Shown here piece by piece: positions 27,072 to 36,939 of a stretch of 64,000 nucleotides of DNA (the first letter of the stretch is position 1; every line of letters begins with the position of its first letter). Under the pieces are notes generated by a model. That model ran no database searches. It worked only from the letters and a program-made list of their open reading frames with translations, and was not told the origin of the DNA. The stretch is from Chloracidobacterium sp. (GTDB lineage: Bacteria; Acidobacteriota; Blastocatellia; Pyrinomonadales; Pyrinomonadaceae). The DNA is taken from assembly GCA_016716365.1 (NCBI GenBank), contig JADJWM010000007.1:310001-374000 (forward strand), given 5' to 3'. The position numbers and the translations under genes were made by a program.

Positions 27072-29552
27072 ATGGCGTTTCGCAAGCTGCTTCCCCTACT
27101 GATCTTGGTATCCCTGGCGGTCCCGTTCGCATCCGCACAATCGACTAAAAGGTCGTTGACCATCGACGACATTTTCCGGATCAAGAACGTCTCCGATCCG
27201 CAGCTTTCGCCTGACGGAGCGTGGATCGCATATGTCGTGTCCAGCGTCGATGTAAAGGCTGACCGTTCGAGTTCGGACATCTGGCTGGTGAGCTACGACG
27301 GCAATACACACCGGCAGATCACGTTCACTACGACCGAAAGCGAGAACCAGCCGCGTTGGAGCCCGGACGGCAAGTACCTTTCGTTTGTGTCGTCGCGGCC
27401 CGGCCAGAACCGCGGGAGCCAGATCTGGCTGCTCGACCGCCAGGGCGGCGAGGCTAGACAGATGACGGATTTCAAGGGCCGGCTGCAGGGCTATGAATGG
27501 TCGCCCGATTCCACGCGGCTGGCCTTGACCGTCGGCGACCCCGACCCCGACGCACCCGCCCCGGACACGCCGCCGTCGTCAGCAAGGCCGCCGAAGCCCA
27601 TCGTCATCGACCGTTACCGTTTCAAACAGGACGGCCAGGGATATCTGCTTTCGAACCGCAAGAGCTACGTCTATTTGTACGACATTGCCGAGAAGAAGCT
27701 CGAACGGCTGACGAAAGGGAAGGCGGACGAGGGAAACCCCGTCTGGTCGCCGGACGGCACAAAGATCGCCTTCACCAGCAATCGGAAGGCCGATCCCGAC
27801 CGCGAGCCGGGTTCGCAGATCTTTGTCGCGGACGCGAAGGCCGGGGCCGTCGAGAAGCAGGTCACGCCCGGCACAAGCCGCGGCGGACGCCCGGAATGGA
27901 GCCCCGACGGCAAAACGCTGCTCTTTTTGGAGGCGGACGAGCTTAAATTCGGCGCCTACAATATGAACCATCTGACGATGGTCGCCGCGGACGGGAGCTC
28001 GGCTCCGGTGCGCGTAAAGGCCGCTGAAGATCTGGACCGAGGCGTCTCGAACCCGCGATATTCGGCGGACGGCCGTTCGGTCTATTTCCTCGTCACTGAC
28101 GACATGTCCGTTTATCCCGCTCGCGTCGATCTGGCGAGCGGGAAGCTGGACCGCCTGATGGCAGGGCCGGTCGTTATGTCTAATTGGGATCACGCCGGCG
28201 GCAAGGTCGTTCTGCTATCCGGCGGAAATAGCCAGGCGAACGAGGTCCACGCATTCGAGAACGGCGGCCTTCGCCAGCTATCCCGGCAGAACGACAAGCT
28301 GTTTGCCGAGATCAACTGGCCCGTCACCGAAGAGGTTCGGTTTACGAGCAAAGACGGCACCCCGGTCAGCGCGATGCTGACCTATCCGGTCGGTTATGTC
28401 CGGGGTACGAAAGTGCCTTTCCTGCTCCGGATACACGGCGGGCCGAACGGTCAGGACCAGAATTCTTTCAACACGGAACGTCAGTTCTTCGCGGCAAACG
28501 GCTATGCCGTTCTGGCGGTGAATTATCGCGGCAGCTCCGGCCGCGGCCAGAAATTCTCGCGGGCGATCTTTGCCAACTGGGGCCGGTTTGAGGTGATGGA
28601 CCTTCATGCGGGCGTCGATCACGCCATCAAGATCGGCGTCGCCGATCCGGACAAGATGGGCGTCGGCGGGTGGAGCTACGGCGGCATCCTCACCGATTAC
28701 CTGATCGCTAGCGACAACCGCTTCAAGGGTGCGACCAGCGGTGCGGGCACGGCCTTTACGGTCTCTTATTACGGCGTGGACCACTACATCACGCAGTACG
28801 ACAACGAGATCGGGCCGCCCTGGGACCCGAAAGCCTGGGAGACGTATCAGAAACTGTCTTACCCGTTCCTGCACGCCGACCGCATAAAGACGCCGACGCT
28901 TTTCCTGGGCGGAGAGCGGGATTTTAACGTCCCGATCTCGGGCAGCGAGCAGATGTATCAGGCACTTCGCAGCCTGGGCGTCGAGACCCAGTTGATCATT
29001 TACCCGAACGAGAATCACGGCATCCAGCGGCCGAGTTACGTCCGCGACCGTTATGAGCGTTATCTCGCCTGGTACGACAAACACGTTCGCAAACTGCCGG
29101 TCGCGGCAAAACCGATGATCGCCAAATGGGAAGGCACGTGGAAGGGCGACTTGGTGAATCTTCCTGCAAAACCGGACGCCCCGAAGGTGGAGGTGACGAT
29201 GGAGATCGGGCCTTTCCCGTCGGCCGACGGACAATGCACCACGTGGAAGACGACGTATTCCGAAACCGGCAAGGCAAACACCGTAAAGGATTACAAGCTT
29301 TGCCGAGGCACCGGCGTCAGCGATCTTTACATCGACGAGGGCGGCGGCGTCCGCATCCCGGTTCGCGTGATCGGCGACGCGATGGTGTCGACCTTCAAGT
29401 TCGACGACACGCTGCTTATCTCGACGATGCGGCTCCGCGGCGAGGTCCTCGAACACGAGATCCTGACCGCCGACGACAAACCGGCCGTCAAGGGCGTCAC
29501 GACAATGGTCCCCAAAGGCACCCAACGCATCGAACTCCGCCGCGTGCCCTGA
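27072..29552 (+). CDS. S9 family serine peptidase with beta-propeller and extra C-terminal domain
   Basis: 826 residues from ATG 27072, with a signal peptide ending in FASAQ. The first 440 residues form a WD40-like/Tol-B propeller with repeated SPDG units (SPDGAWIAYV, SPDGKYLSFV, SPDGTKIAFT). The alpha/beta-hydrolase part (about 470-690) carries the nucleophile in GGWSYGGIL, the acid in GGERDFNVPISG, and the His in NENHGIQRPSY. Beyond residue about 690 is an added domain of about 130 residues (AKWEGTWKGDLVNLPAKPDA through GTQRIELRRVP) that resembles a small beta-barrel or lipocalin-like fold, not part of the usual prolyl-oligopeptidase set. Secreted; likely degrades peptides in the periplasm. 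Confidence 0.92.
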   Translation: MAFRKLLPLLILVSLAVPFASAQSTKRSLTIDDIFRIKNVSDPQLSPDGAWIAYVVSSVDVKADRSSSDIWLVSYDGNTHRQITFTTTESENQPRWSPDGKYLSFVSSRPGQNRGSQIWLLDRQGGEARQMTDFKGRLQGYEWSPDSTRLALTVGDPDPDAPAPDTPPSSARPPKPIVIDRYRFKQDGQGYLLSNRKSYVYLYDIAEKKLERLTKGKADEGNPVWSPDGTKIAFTSNRKADPDREPGSQIFVADAKAGAVEKQVTPGTSRGGRPEWSPDGKTLLFLEADELKFGAYNMNHLTMVAADGSSAPVRVKAAEDLDRGVSNPRYSADGRSVYFLVTDDMSVYPARVDLASGKLDRLMAGPVVMSNWDHAGGKVVLLSGGNSQANEVHAFENGGLRQLSRQNDKLFAEINWPVTEEVRFTSKDGTPVSAMLTYPVGYVRGTKVPFLLRIHGGPNGQDQNSFNTERQFFAANGYAVLAVNYRGSSGRGQKFSRAIFANWGRFEVMDLHAGVDHAIKIGVADPDKMGVGGWSYGGILTDYLIASDNRFKGATSGAGTAFTVSYYGVDHYITQYDNEIGPPWDPKAWETYQKLSYPFLHADRIKTPTLFLGGERDFNVPISGSEQMYQALRSLGVETQLIIYPNENHGIQRPSYVRDRYERYLAWYDKHVRKLPVAAKPMIAKWEGTWKGDLVNLPAKPDAPKVEVTMEIGPFPSADGQCTTWKTTYSETGKANTVKDYKLCRGTGVSDLYIDEGGGVRIPVRVIGDAMVSTFKFDDTLLISTMRLRGEVLEHEILTADDKPAVKGVTTMVPKGTQRIELRRVP

Positions 29553-29687
29553 GGGTTGAGAATTATCGATTTGCAGGGTAGGAGTATACGAGATCAGCAT
29601 CAGTTCCAGATATCGGTGGAACCGCTAAAAGTGTTCTTAATTGAAAACGAAGGACGTGTAGGTTAATAGTCCAAATTGCCGTTAGCT

Positions 29688-30494
29688 TTAGACACTGAGA
29701 TCGTCGATTTGCATTCCGATCGGATCGGCTCCGGCGAGTTTAACGGCATCAATTACCTTGACGACATCGCCGTATTTCAAACTTTTCGAAGCCTTGACGA
29801 AAACCGTTGCTTCGATTTCGTTTGTAAATGGCTGAAAAACTCCGTTACTCGTCCGGTATTTGAAAATTTCAGTCAGTTTATCGGTCAAAGCGTCCGGATC
29901 GCTAACATTGCCCATTGGCTCATTATTCAGACTTAACTTTCCGGTTCTATCTATCGAAACAACCAGGCTCAACGGGTTCGGGTTGCGAATTTCGGCGTCC
30001 TCAGGTTTAGGTTCGGCAGGCAGCTTGACTTCGAACATACTCGGCTTAACGCCCGGTTTGTCGTAATTTTCCCTATATGCCACCAAGCCGGCTCGGTCTA
30101 TTCCAGCTTTCCGGATCGCGTCGAATAGTTTGACAATGGTTTGATGACCAACATTTACGGGACTTTCGATATAAACGATGCGTTTGTCCGGTGTTTTATC
30201 CTCCAGTTTCTCGATGATCTTTTCGGTCAGTCCCGCTTCAGCAATTTCCTCTTTTCCGATCAAGAATTTTCCGCTGTTATCAAGTGTGATAACACATGAA
30301 TTTTCTTTGGTAATATCAATGTCCTCGCTCGCGGATCTCATATTCCGGGGCAAATTCGCTCTCTTATCTTCCTTAAATTGGTTCAATTGCAGTCTGACCG
30401 AACTGCACCCGGAAGCGTTCAGTAGAAAGATCAATAAACCGAACCAAATTAGGAAAAGCTTCATAAAACGCGCGGGTTGATCGTTATTTTCCAT
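29688..30494 (-). CDS. Lipoprotein fusing two ExbD periplasmic domains
   Basis: 268 residues from ATG 30494, with AAGGAG 7-8 bases upstream; the TTG at 30515 would overlap that site. The signal MKLFLIWFGLLIFLLNASGC ends in a lipobox (ASGC). The N-terminal half matches the first ExbD of the window: DKTPDKRIVYIESPVNV against DKAPDKRIVYIKSGVDV. The C-terminal half matches the second: NPNPLSLVVSIDRTGKLSLN against PNPLTLVVAINKETKGVTLN, and LAGADPIGMQIDDLSV against LAGASPIGLQIDDLTE. The membrane helix with the proton-carrying Asp, present in both ExbD copies, is missing. So it could form an ExbD-like domain pair, but cannot be part of a proton channel. The codon use and base composition are more AT-rich than neighbours. 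It follows the ExbB-like gene with 7 bases between. Confidence 0.85.
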   Translation of the reverse strand: MENNDQPARFMKLFLIWFGLLIFLLNASGCSSVRLQLNQFKEDKRANLPRNMRSASEDIDITKENSCVITLDNSGKFLIGKEEIAEAGLTEKIIEKLEDKTPDKRIVYIESPVNVGHQTIVKLFDAIRKAGIDRAGLVAYRENYDKPGVKPSMFEVKLPAEPKPEDAEIRNPNPLSLVVSIDRTGKLSLNNEPMGNVSDPDALTDKLTEIFKYRTSNGVFQPFTNEIEATVFVKASKSLKYGDVVKVIDAVKLAGADPIGMQIDDLSV

Positions 30495-30501
30495 GATCGG
30501 T

Positions 30502-31146
30502 TCACACTCCTTCAAAAGATCCGGCTTTGTATAACCACAAAAATCTTAACTGAAAGGCGACGACAGGGGCGATGATCAAAAATTCGATAAAAACGGCGGC
30601 GATCAACGAGCTCCATCTCGGATCTGAGCGGGCTGAGAACGGCACAACGGACATAATGAGCAGAAGAAGAGACACGGCCAACGCCGAAATAATGCTCAAA
30701 ATGGATATCAGATAGATATTCGAAGCCACATCCGCGATCCGTATCGAAAAGGATTGATCAGTTAAGACTTCGATAATTAAGGATTCGGCTTCAAAAAATA
30801 AGCCGGCAGGTACCAAAAAAAGAAACCCGCAGAGAATGAAAAACCAAACCGAAGGCGAAGCGGTTTTCGTTTGCATCAACATTCGGGCTATCAGGACAAT
30901 GATCACTATAAGTCCGCCAACCGCCCCTAAATAAAGTGAAACGAGCGAAGGCAGGATCGCTTCTGTCAGTGCTCCAAAGACCGCTTCGCTTCCGGCATTT
31001 TCGGCGGCTTCTAAATATTGCAAAACTCTTATCAAAAAGAACGAACTCAATGCACCGCCGAGTGCCGGGATCATATAAGAAAATGCCGCGATCAGGCGTG
31101 CCGAGATCGCGACCCTTGATTTGGTCGGATTTGCCTCAATATTCAT
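30502..31146 (-). CDS. Multi-helix membrane protein, ExbB-like
   Basis: 214 residues, with ribosome site GAAGGAGA before ATG 31146. About five membrane helices: residues about 13-40, 60-92, 97-120, 137-170 and 180-206. The stretch ENAGSEAVFGALTEAILPSL followed by VSLYLGAVGGLIVI lines up with ExbB of this window (ESAGIGAVGAAIAEALVATA followed by FGIGVAVPAVWL), with shared A-G-x-x-A-V-x-G-A-x-x-E-A spacing, and IPALGGALSSFF takes the place of APFVGLFGTVVG. Large cytoplasmic loops of ExbB are absent. It is translationally close to the double-ExbD lipoprotein. I infer a divergent member of the MotA/TolQ/ExbB family; a plain hypothetical membrane protein is the alternative. Confidence 0.55.
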   Translation of the reverse strand: MNIEANPTKSRVAISARLIAAFSYMIPALGGALSSFFLIRVLQYLEAAENAGSEAVFGALTEAILPSLVSLYLGAVGGLIVIIVLIARMLMQTKTASPSVWFFILCGFLFLVPAGLFFEAESLIIEVLTDQSFSIRIADVASNIYLISILSIISALAVSLLLLIMSVVPFSARSDPRWSSLIAAVFIEFLIIAPVVAFQLRFLWLYKAGSFEGV

Positions 31147-31251
31147 TGACCGGGTCTCCTTCTTTACTTTTGGTTTGTAAATAGTAACGGGCTAGAGCAA
31201 TAAAGCCTATTTTCAAAGTTGTTGAACCAGTGACGTGAAACGATCGAACCA

Positions 31252-31464
31252 CTATACCCAATGGATCTCAGTCGAATATGCCGCCATAAACGTCTTTCCG
31301 GCATTATAGACGAACACCGTCACCTCGGTGCCGGCAATTTTCTTCACCCACCGCCCGTCGCCGATAGCAGAATAGCCTGATCGAGCTGTCGTAATCGCCG
31401 TTTCAGACGGTAAGTGGTCGAATGCGGTGTATTCTGTTGTAGAAGCAGGGGGTACGCCGCCGAG
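31252..31464 (-). pseudogene. Remnant of an RHS/YD-repeat gene
   Basis: On the minus strand the frame from 31464 to the TAG at 31252-31254 encodes a fragment containing TTEYTAFDHLPSETAITTAR, then GDGRWVKKIAGTEVTVFVYN, then AGKTFMAAYSTEIHWV. The piece RxVKKxxGTxxTVFVYNAG...AAYST is typical of the RHS core near its end. There is no start codon and no upstream body; a TAA stands at 31465-31467. It is thus a C-terminal scrap of a polymorphic-toxin or cell-surface RHS gene and suggests past recombination here. Confidence 0.65.
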
Positions 31465-31988
31465 TTAAAAACACAAGAAAAATGTTGCATCTATTCAACA
31501 CGTGCTGATCTATGATACACTCGGTATCGTGAGGGCTCTCCGAAGCCCGGTTCTTTGACAGATCGAATTATGAATTCCAGGACGATACACCCGCTCGAAA
31601 AAAGTTTTGTGCAAAATTGCGGAACACGGCCAAATCGCGGCGATATCTGTTGTGTTATCAACAGTTTGCATGGTCCACCCGGGATTGGACCAAACCCGGA
31701 ACATCAAGGGACCGGACCGCAGACCTCGATCGGGTGGGGATCTCGTAAACTCCTTCCCGACAATGAGATGCGGCCGCACTCGGGCGTTCCGGTCCGAACC
31801 CGGGTGTCTGGAACGCAAACTCCCTGCAACCGGCTTCTCTAGATCAGACCTTCGGCGAAACAACGCGGTTTTTTCGGCAGTGTCGGGCACAAACGGCCGC
31901 CAGTCGGCTCCCCGGTTATTACAGGGCGGCGGGTTCGTGATAATATCGCCTTCGCACGTCATTCACATTTACATTGGAGGCAAACTCA
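31465..31988. other. Long gap and leader before the tricorn gene
   Basis: About 520 bases with no supportable gene. A -10-like TATGATAC lies at about 31511-31518. Close after it stands a GGGCT/AGCCC hairpin, then CGGTTCTTTGACAG (about 31549-31562), which resembles the boxA antitermination element found ahead of rRNA genes. A GGTCCA...TGGACC pair follows near 31672-31695. If transcription starts near 31520 the tricorn mRNA has a 5' leader of some 470 bases. No known riboswitch was recognised. Confidence 0.4.
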
Positions 31989-34900
31989 ATGTCCCGAAGA
32001 AGTCCTCGGACCGTTCCGGTTCGTCCTGCTTTGATAAAGGCGGTGTTTCTTGTTATGGCCGCGATCCTCGCGGCATCGGCCGGCTCAAATGCCCAGGGTA
32101 CCCGGCTGCTCAGAACACCGACCGTAAGCGCCGATCAGATCGCCTTTGCGTACGCACAGAACATCTGGGCGGTGCCCAGGTCCGGCGGTGCTGCACGCCG
32201 GATCACCAGCTTTCAGGGGGACACGACCAATCCCCGGTTCTCGCCGGACGGAAAATGGATCGCGTTCAGCGGTGAATATGCCGGAAACATGGACGTCTAT
32301 ATCGTCGCGGCTAACGGCGGCGAGCCGAAGCGGTTGACCTGGCATCCTGGCGGCGACCTTGTCCAGGGCTGGACCCCGGACGGTCGCTCGGTGATGTTCG
32401 CCTCGGGGCGGGCATCGTGGACGCCCGGCGGAGCACCTCGGTTCTGGACCGTTCCGGCAGCGGGCGGCGTCGAAGAACCGATGCAGATCCCCCGCGGATT
32501 CCAGGGAAAGATCTCGCCGGACGGTTCGAAGATCGCCTATCGGATGAACAATTCGTGGGATGACGAGCGGCGGAATTACCGCGGCGGCCAGAATCGCCCC
32601 GTTTGGATCGTCGATCTGAAGACCTACGATCTGGTCTCGCCGCCATGGACCGACTCGAAGGACATCGATCCGGTCTGGATCGGCAATACGGTCTATTTCA
32701 TCTCCGACAGGGATGGCGTGGCGAACATCTGGTCCTATGAGCCGGGAAGCAAAAAGCTGGCCCAGGTCACGAGATTTGACGATTTCGATGTGAAGACGAT
32801 GGATTCAGGCAGCGGAGCGATCGTCTTCGAACAAGCCGGGTACATCCACGAACTGGACCCGAGAAGCGGCCGCTCGAAAGTGGTGAACATTACCGCGACC
32901 GGCGATTTTCCGTGGATGATGCCGAGGTGGGAGACGGTGTCGAACCGAATGACGAATCTGGAGATCTCTCCGACCGGCAAACGCGTCCTGGTCGAGGCAC
33001 GTGGCGAGATCTTCACGATACCCGCGGAAAAGGGCGACACTCGCAATATCACGAACTCGAGCGGTTCGGCCGAACGTGATCCTGCGTGGTCGCCGGACGG
33101 GAAGTTCATATCGTATTTCAGCGACCGTTCGGGCGAGTATCGGCTTTATGTCGTGGCCCAGGACGGCCTGACGCCGCCGCGAGAGATCGTGCTACAGAAG
33201 CCGACACATTACTACACCGCTTCGTGGTCGCCCGATTCCAAAAAACTGATGTTCACGGACACGAACGTCAAGGTTTGGGTGCTTGATGTCGCGACCGGTT
33301 CCGCAAAGATCGTAGGGAGCGAGCAGTGGATGGTCCCGCAGCGGACGCTGAATCCGACGTGGAGCCCGGATTCGAAATGGGTGGCGTATTCCAGCCGGTT
33401 GAGGTCGCTGTACCACGCGATCTTTATCAGCAATGTCGAAACGGGCGAATCGAAACAGGTGACCGACGGTCTCTCTGACGCGAGATGGCCCGTATGGGAT
33501 GCGAACGGAAAGTATCTTTGGTTCCTCGCCTCGACGAACTTCGGCCTTCGGTCGCAATGGCTGGATATGACGTCTTACGATCGCAATCCGACATACGGAC
33601 TCTATCTCGCGATCCTGAAAAAAGGCGATCCGAGCCCGCTGCTGCCGGAAAGCGACGAGGACAAGGGCGCCGGAACTCCGGCCGCACCCGCGGGTGAAGG
33701 CGGCGGGCGTCGCCCGGCATCGCCGGTGACCGTACAGGTCGATCTGGACGAGATAGGAAAGCGGATCATCTCGATCCCGGGCGTGCCCGAAAGGCAGTAT
33801 TCGTCCCTCTCAGCAGGTCCCGAAGGTACGGTCTTCTACCTCGAAGCGTCCGGCACGGGCCAGGGGCCGGGCGGCGGCAACACGCTGCACCGTTACCGGC
33901 TGAGCGATCGTCGAGCCGCAACCTTTGTCAACGGCGTTGCCCAGTACAAGGTCAGTGCCGACGGAAAGAAACTGGTTTATCGTGCGGCCGGCGGCGGTGG
34001 CGGCCAGGGCGGACCGGGCGGTGGTCAGGGCGGACAAGCTCCTGCCCCATCGCTGTTCCTCGTCGATGCCGACAAGAATCCGCCCCAGGCCGGGAGCGGC
34101 AGGCTCAACTATTCGCTGAGGATGTATCTGGACCCCGCCGCGGAGTTCAAGCAGATCTTTAACGAAGGATGGCGAAATCAGCGCGACTATTTCTACGTTC
34201 CGAATCTGCACGGCACCGATTGGCCGAAGATGAGGGAAGTTTACGGCGCAATGCTGCCGTACGTGATGCACCGCGCGGACCTGAATTATCTGATGGACAT
34301 GATGGGCGCGGAAACGGCGATCGGCCATTCATACGTTCGCGGCGGCGACATGCCCGACGTGCCTCAGTCGCCCGGCGGCCTGCTCGGGGCCGATCTTACG
34401 GTCGAGAACGGGCGTTACAAGGTGGTCAGGATCTTTGACAACGAAAGCTGGAATCCCGACCTACGTTCTCCGCTGGCCGTGCCCGGTGCCAACGTGAATG
34501 TCGGTGAATATATACTTGCGGTCAACGGGATCGAATTGAGAGCACCCGACAATATCTTCCGGCTTCTGGACGGCACGGCGAATCGCCAGACCACCCTGAC
34601 GGTGAACGATAAGCCTTCGATGGACGGCGCCCGGCAGGTCGTGGTCGTTCCGGTCGCGAATGAACAGGGCCTGAGGACGCGTGCGTGGGTCGAATCGAAC
34701 CGGCGGCTTGTCGACAGGCTTTCGAATGGACAACTCGCTTACGTTTTTGTTCCGAACACCGGACAGCCCGGCTACACGAGCTTTAACCGCTACTATTTCT
34801 CTCAGCAGGAGAAGAAGGGGGCCATTATCGACGAGCGATTCAATGGCGGCGGTTCCGCGGCGGATTACATTATCGAAGTTCTCCAGCGAGTGTTCGACGG

Positions 34901-35354
34901 GTACTTCAACAATGTTGCCGGCGACCGGTATCCGTTTACGGCACCCGCGGCCGGCATTTGGGGGCCGAAAGTGATGATCATCAATGAGATGGCCGGCTCC
35001 GGCGGCGATTACCTGCCGTATATGTTCAAATTCCGCAAGCTAGGTACGGTCGTCGGGAAGCGAACGTGGGGCGGCCTGGTCCACACGGCCGACACGCCGC
35101 CATTTATCGACGGTGGTTCGATGATCGCCCCCCGCGGCGGATTTTTCACCAAAGACGGCAAATGGGCGGTCGAAAATGAAGGCGTCGGTCCGGATATCGA
35201 TGTGGAAAATTGGCCGAAAGACGTGATCGCCGGCCGGGATCCGCAGCTTGAGAAGGCGGTGGAGGAAGGACTGCGGCTCTTGAAGGCGAACCCTGTTCAA
35301 AGGATGACGAACGAACCTCCGCCGCCGACCTGGGGAACCCGAAAGATGCCGTAA
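31989..35354 (+). CDS. Tricorn-like S41 protease
   Basis: 1121 residues from ATG 31989, behind TTGGAGGC. The signal segment is followed by a propeller of the tricorn kind (SPDGKWIAFSGEYAGNMDVY; SPDGKFISYFSDRSGEYRLY), a second propeller, a Gly-rich linker (GGGGQGGPGGGQGGQAPAP near residue 685), then the helical C1 domain, a PDZ domain (about 800-870) and the S41 core. Catalytic positions fit: His in GAETAIGHSYVRGGD, Ser in EMAGSGGDYLPY. Tricorn proteases cleave oligopeptides left by other proteases. The signal peptide places this one in the periplasm. Together with the S9 peptidase 2.4 kb upstream it forms a likely extracytoplasmic peptide-degrading pair. Confidence 0.93.
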   Translation: MSRRSPRTVPVRPALIKAVFLVMAAILAASAGSNAQGTRLLRTPTVSADQIAFAYAQNIWAVPRSGGAARRITSFQGDTTNPRFSPDGKWIAFSGEYAGNMDVYIVAANGGEPKRLTWHPGGDLVQGWTPDGRSVMFASGRASWTPGGAPRFWTVPAAGGVEEPMQIPRGFQGKISPDGSKIAYRMNNSWDDERRNYRGGQNRPVWIVDLKTYDLVSPPWTDSKDIDPVWIGNTVYFISDRDGVANIWSYEPGSKKLAQVTRFDDFDVKTMDSGSGAIVFEQAGYIHELDPRSGRSKVVNITATGDFPWMMPRWETVSNRMTNLEISPTGKRVLVEARGEIFTIPAEKGDTRNITNSSGSAERDPAWSPDGKFISYFSDRSGEYRLYVVAQDGLTPPREIVLQKPTHYYTASWSPDSKKLMFTDTNVKVWVLDVATGSAKIVGSEQWMVPQRTLNPTWSPDSKWVAYSSRLRSLYHAIFISNVETGESKQVTDGLSDARWPVWDANGKYLWFLASTNFGLRSQWLDMTSYDRNPTYGLYLAILKKGDPSPLLPESDEDKGAGTPAAPAGEGGGRRPASPVTVQVDLDEIGKRIISIPGVPERQYSSLSAGPEGTVFYLEASGTGQGPGGGNTLHRYRLSDRRAATFVNGVAQYKVSADGKKLVYRAAGGGGGQGGPGGGQGGQAPAPSLFLVDADKNPPQAGSGRLNYSLRMYLDPAAEFKQIFNEGWRNQRDYFYVPNLHGTDWPKMREVYGAMLPYVMHRADLNYLMDMMGAETAIGHSYVRGGDMPDVPQSPGGLLGADLTVENGRYKVVRIFDNESWNPDLRSPLAVPGANVNVGEYILAVNGIELRAPDNIFRLLDGTANRQTTLTVNDKPSMDGARQVVVVPVANEQGLRTRAWVESNRRLVDRLSNGQLAYVFVPNTGQPGYTSFNRYYFSQQEKKGAIIDERFNGGGSAADYIIEVLQRVFDGYFNNVAGDRYPFTAPAAGIWGPKVMIINEMAGSGGDYLPYMFKFRKLGTVVGKRTWGGLVHTADTPPFIDGGSMIAPRGGFFTKDGKWAVENEGVGPDIDVENWPKDVIAGRDPQLEKAVEEGLRLLKANPVQRMTNEPPPPTWGTRKMP

Positions 35355-35357
35355 CGG

Positions 35358-36827
<1,470 letters not shown>

Positions 36828-36858
36828 AATGCTGATCGGCGTCAGAGCGCGATGTTGC

Positions 36859-36885
36859 AAAAAAGCCCGCACTCGATCTGCGGGC
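36859..36885 (-). terminator. Terminator between the RodZ-like gene and guaB
   Basis: Read on the minus strand: GCCCGCA, a seven-base loop, TGCGGGC, then TTTTTT. The plus-strand positions are A6 at 36859-36864 and the stem at 36865-36871 with 36879-36885. It ends the RodZ-like transcript before guaB. Confidence 0.85.
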
Positions 36886-36939
36886 GGTGTTCAGTTCGGG
36901 TCTGTGCGGGGACTTTCCCCGCTTTGAGATCTAAGATCA

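Noticed and set aside
28278..29600. Open frame of 440 residues on the minus strand opposite the S9 peptidase
   Set aside because: It has no recognisable domain and mirrors codon periodicity of the real gene, whose catalytic motifs are complete.
31549..31562. Start of an rRNA operon suggested by the boxA-like sequence
   Set aside because: No 16S sequence follows; the next recognisable gene is the tricorn protease at 31989.
31555..31962. Small open frames on both strands before the tricorn gene
   Set aside because: Composition is random, there are no ribosome sites, and no domain or signal peptide is seen.
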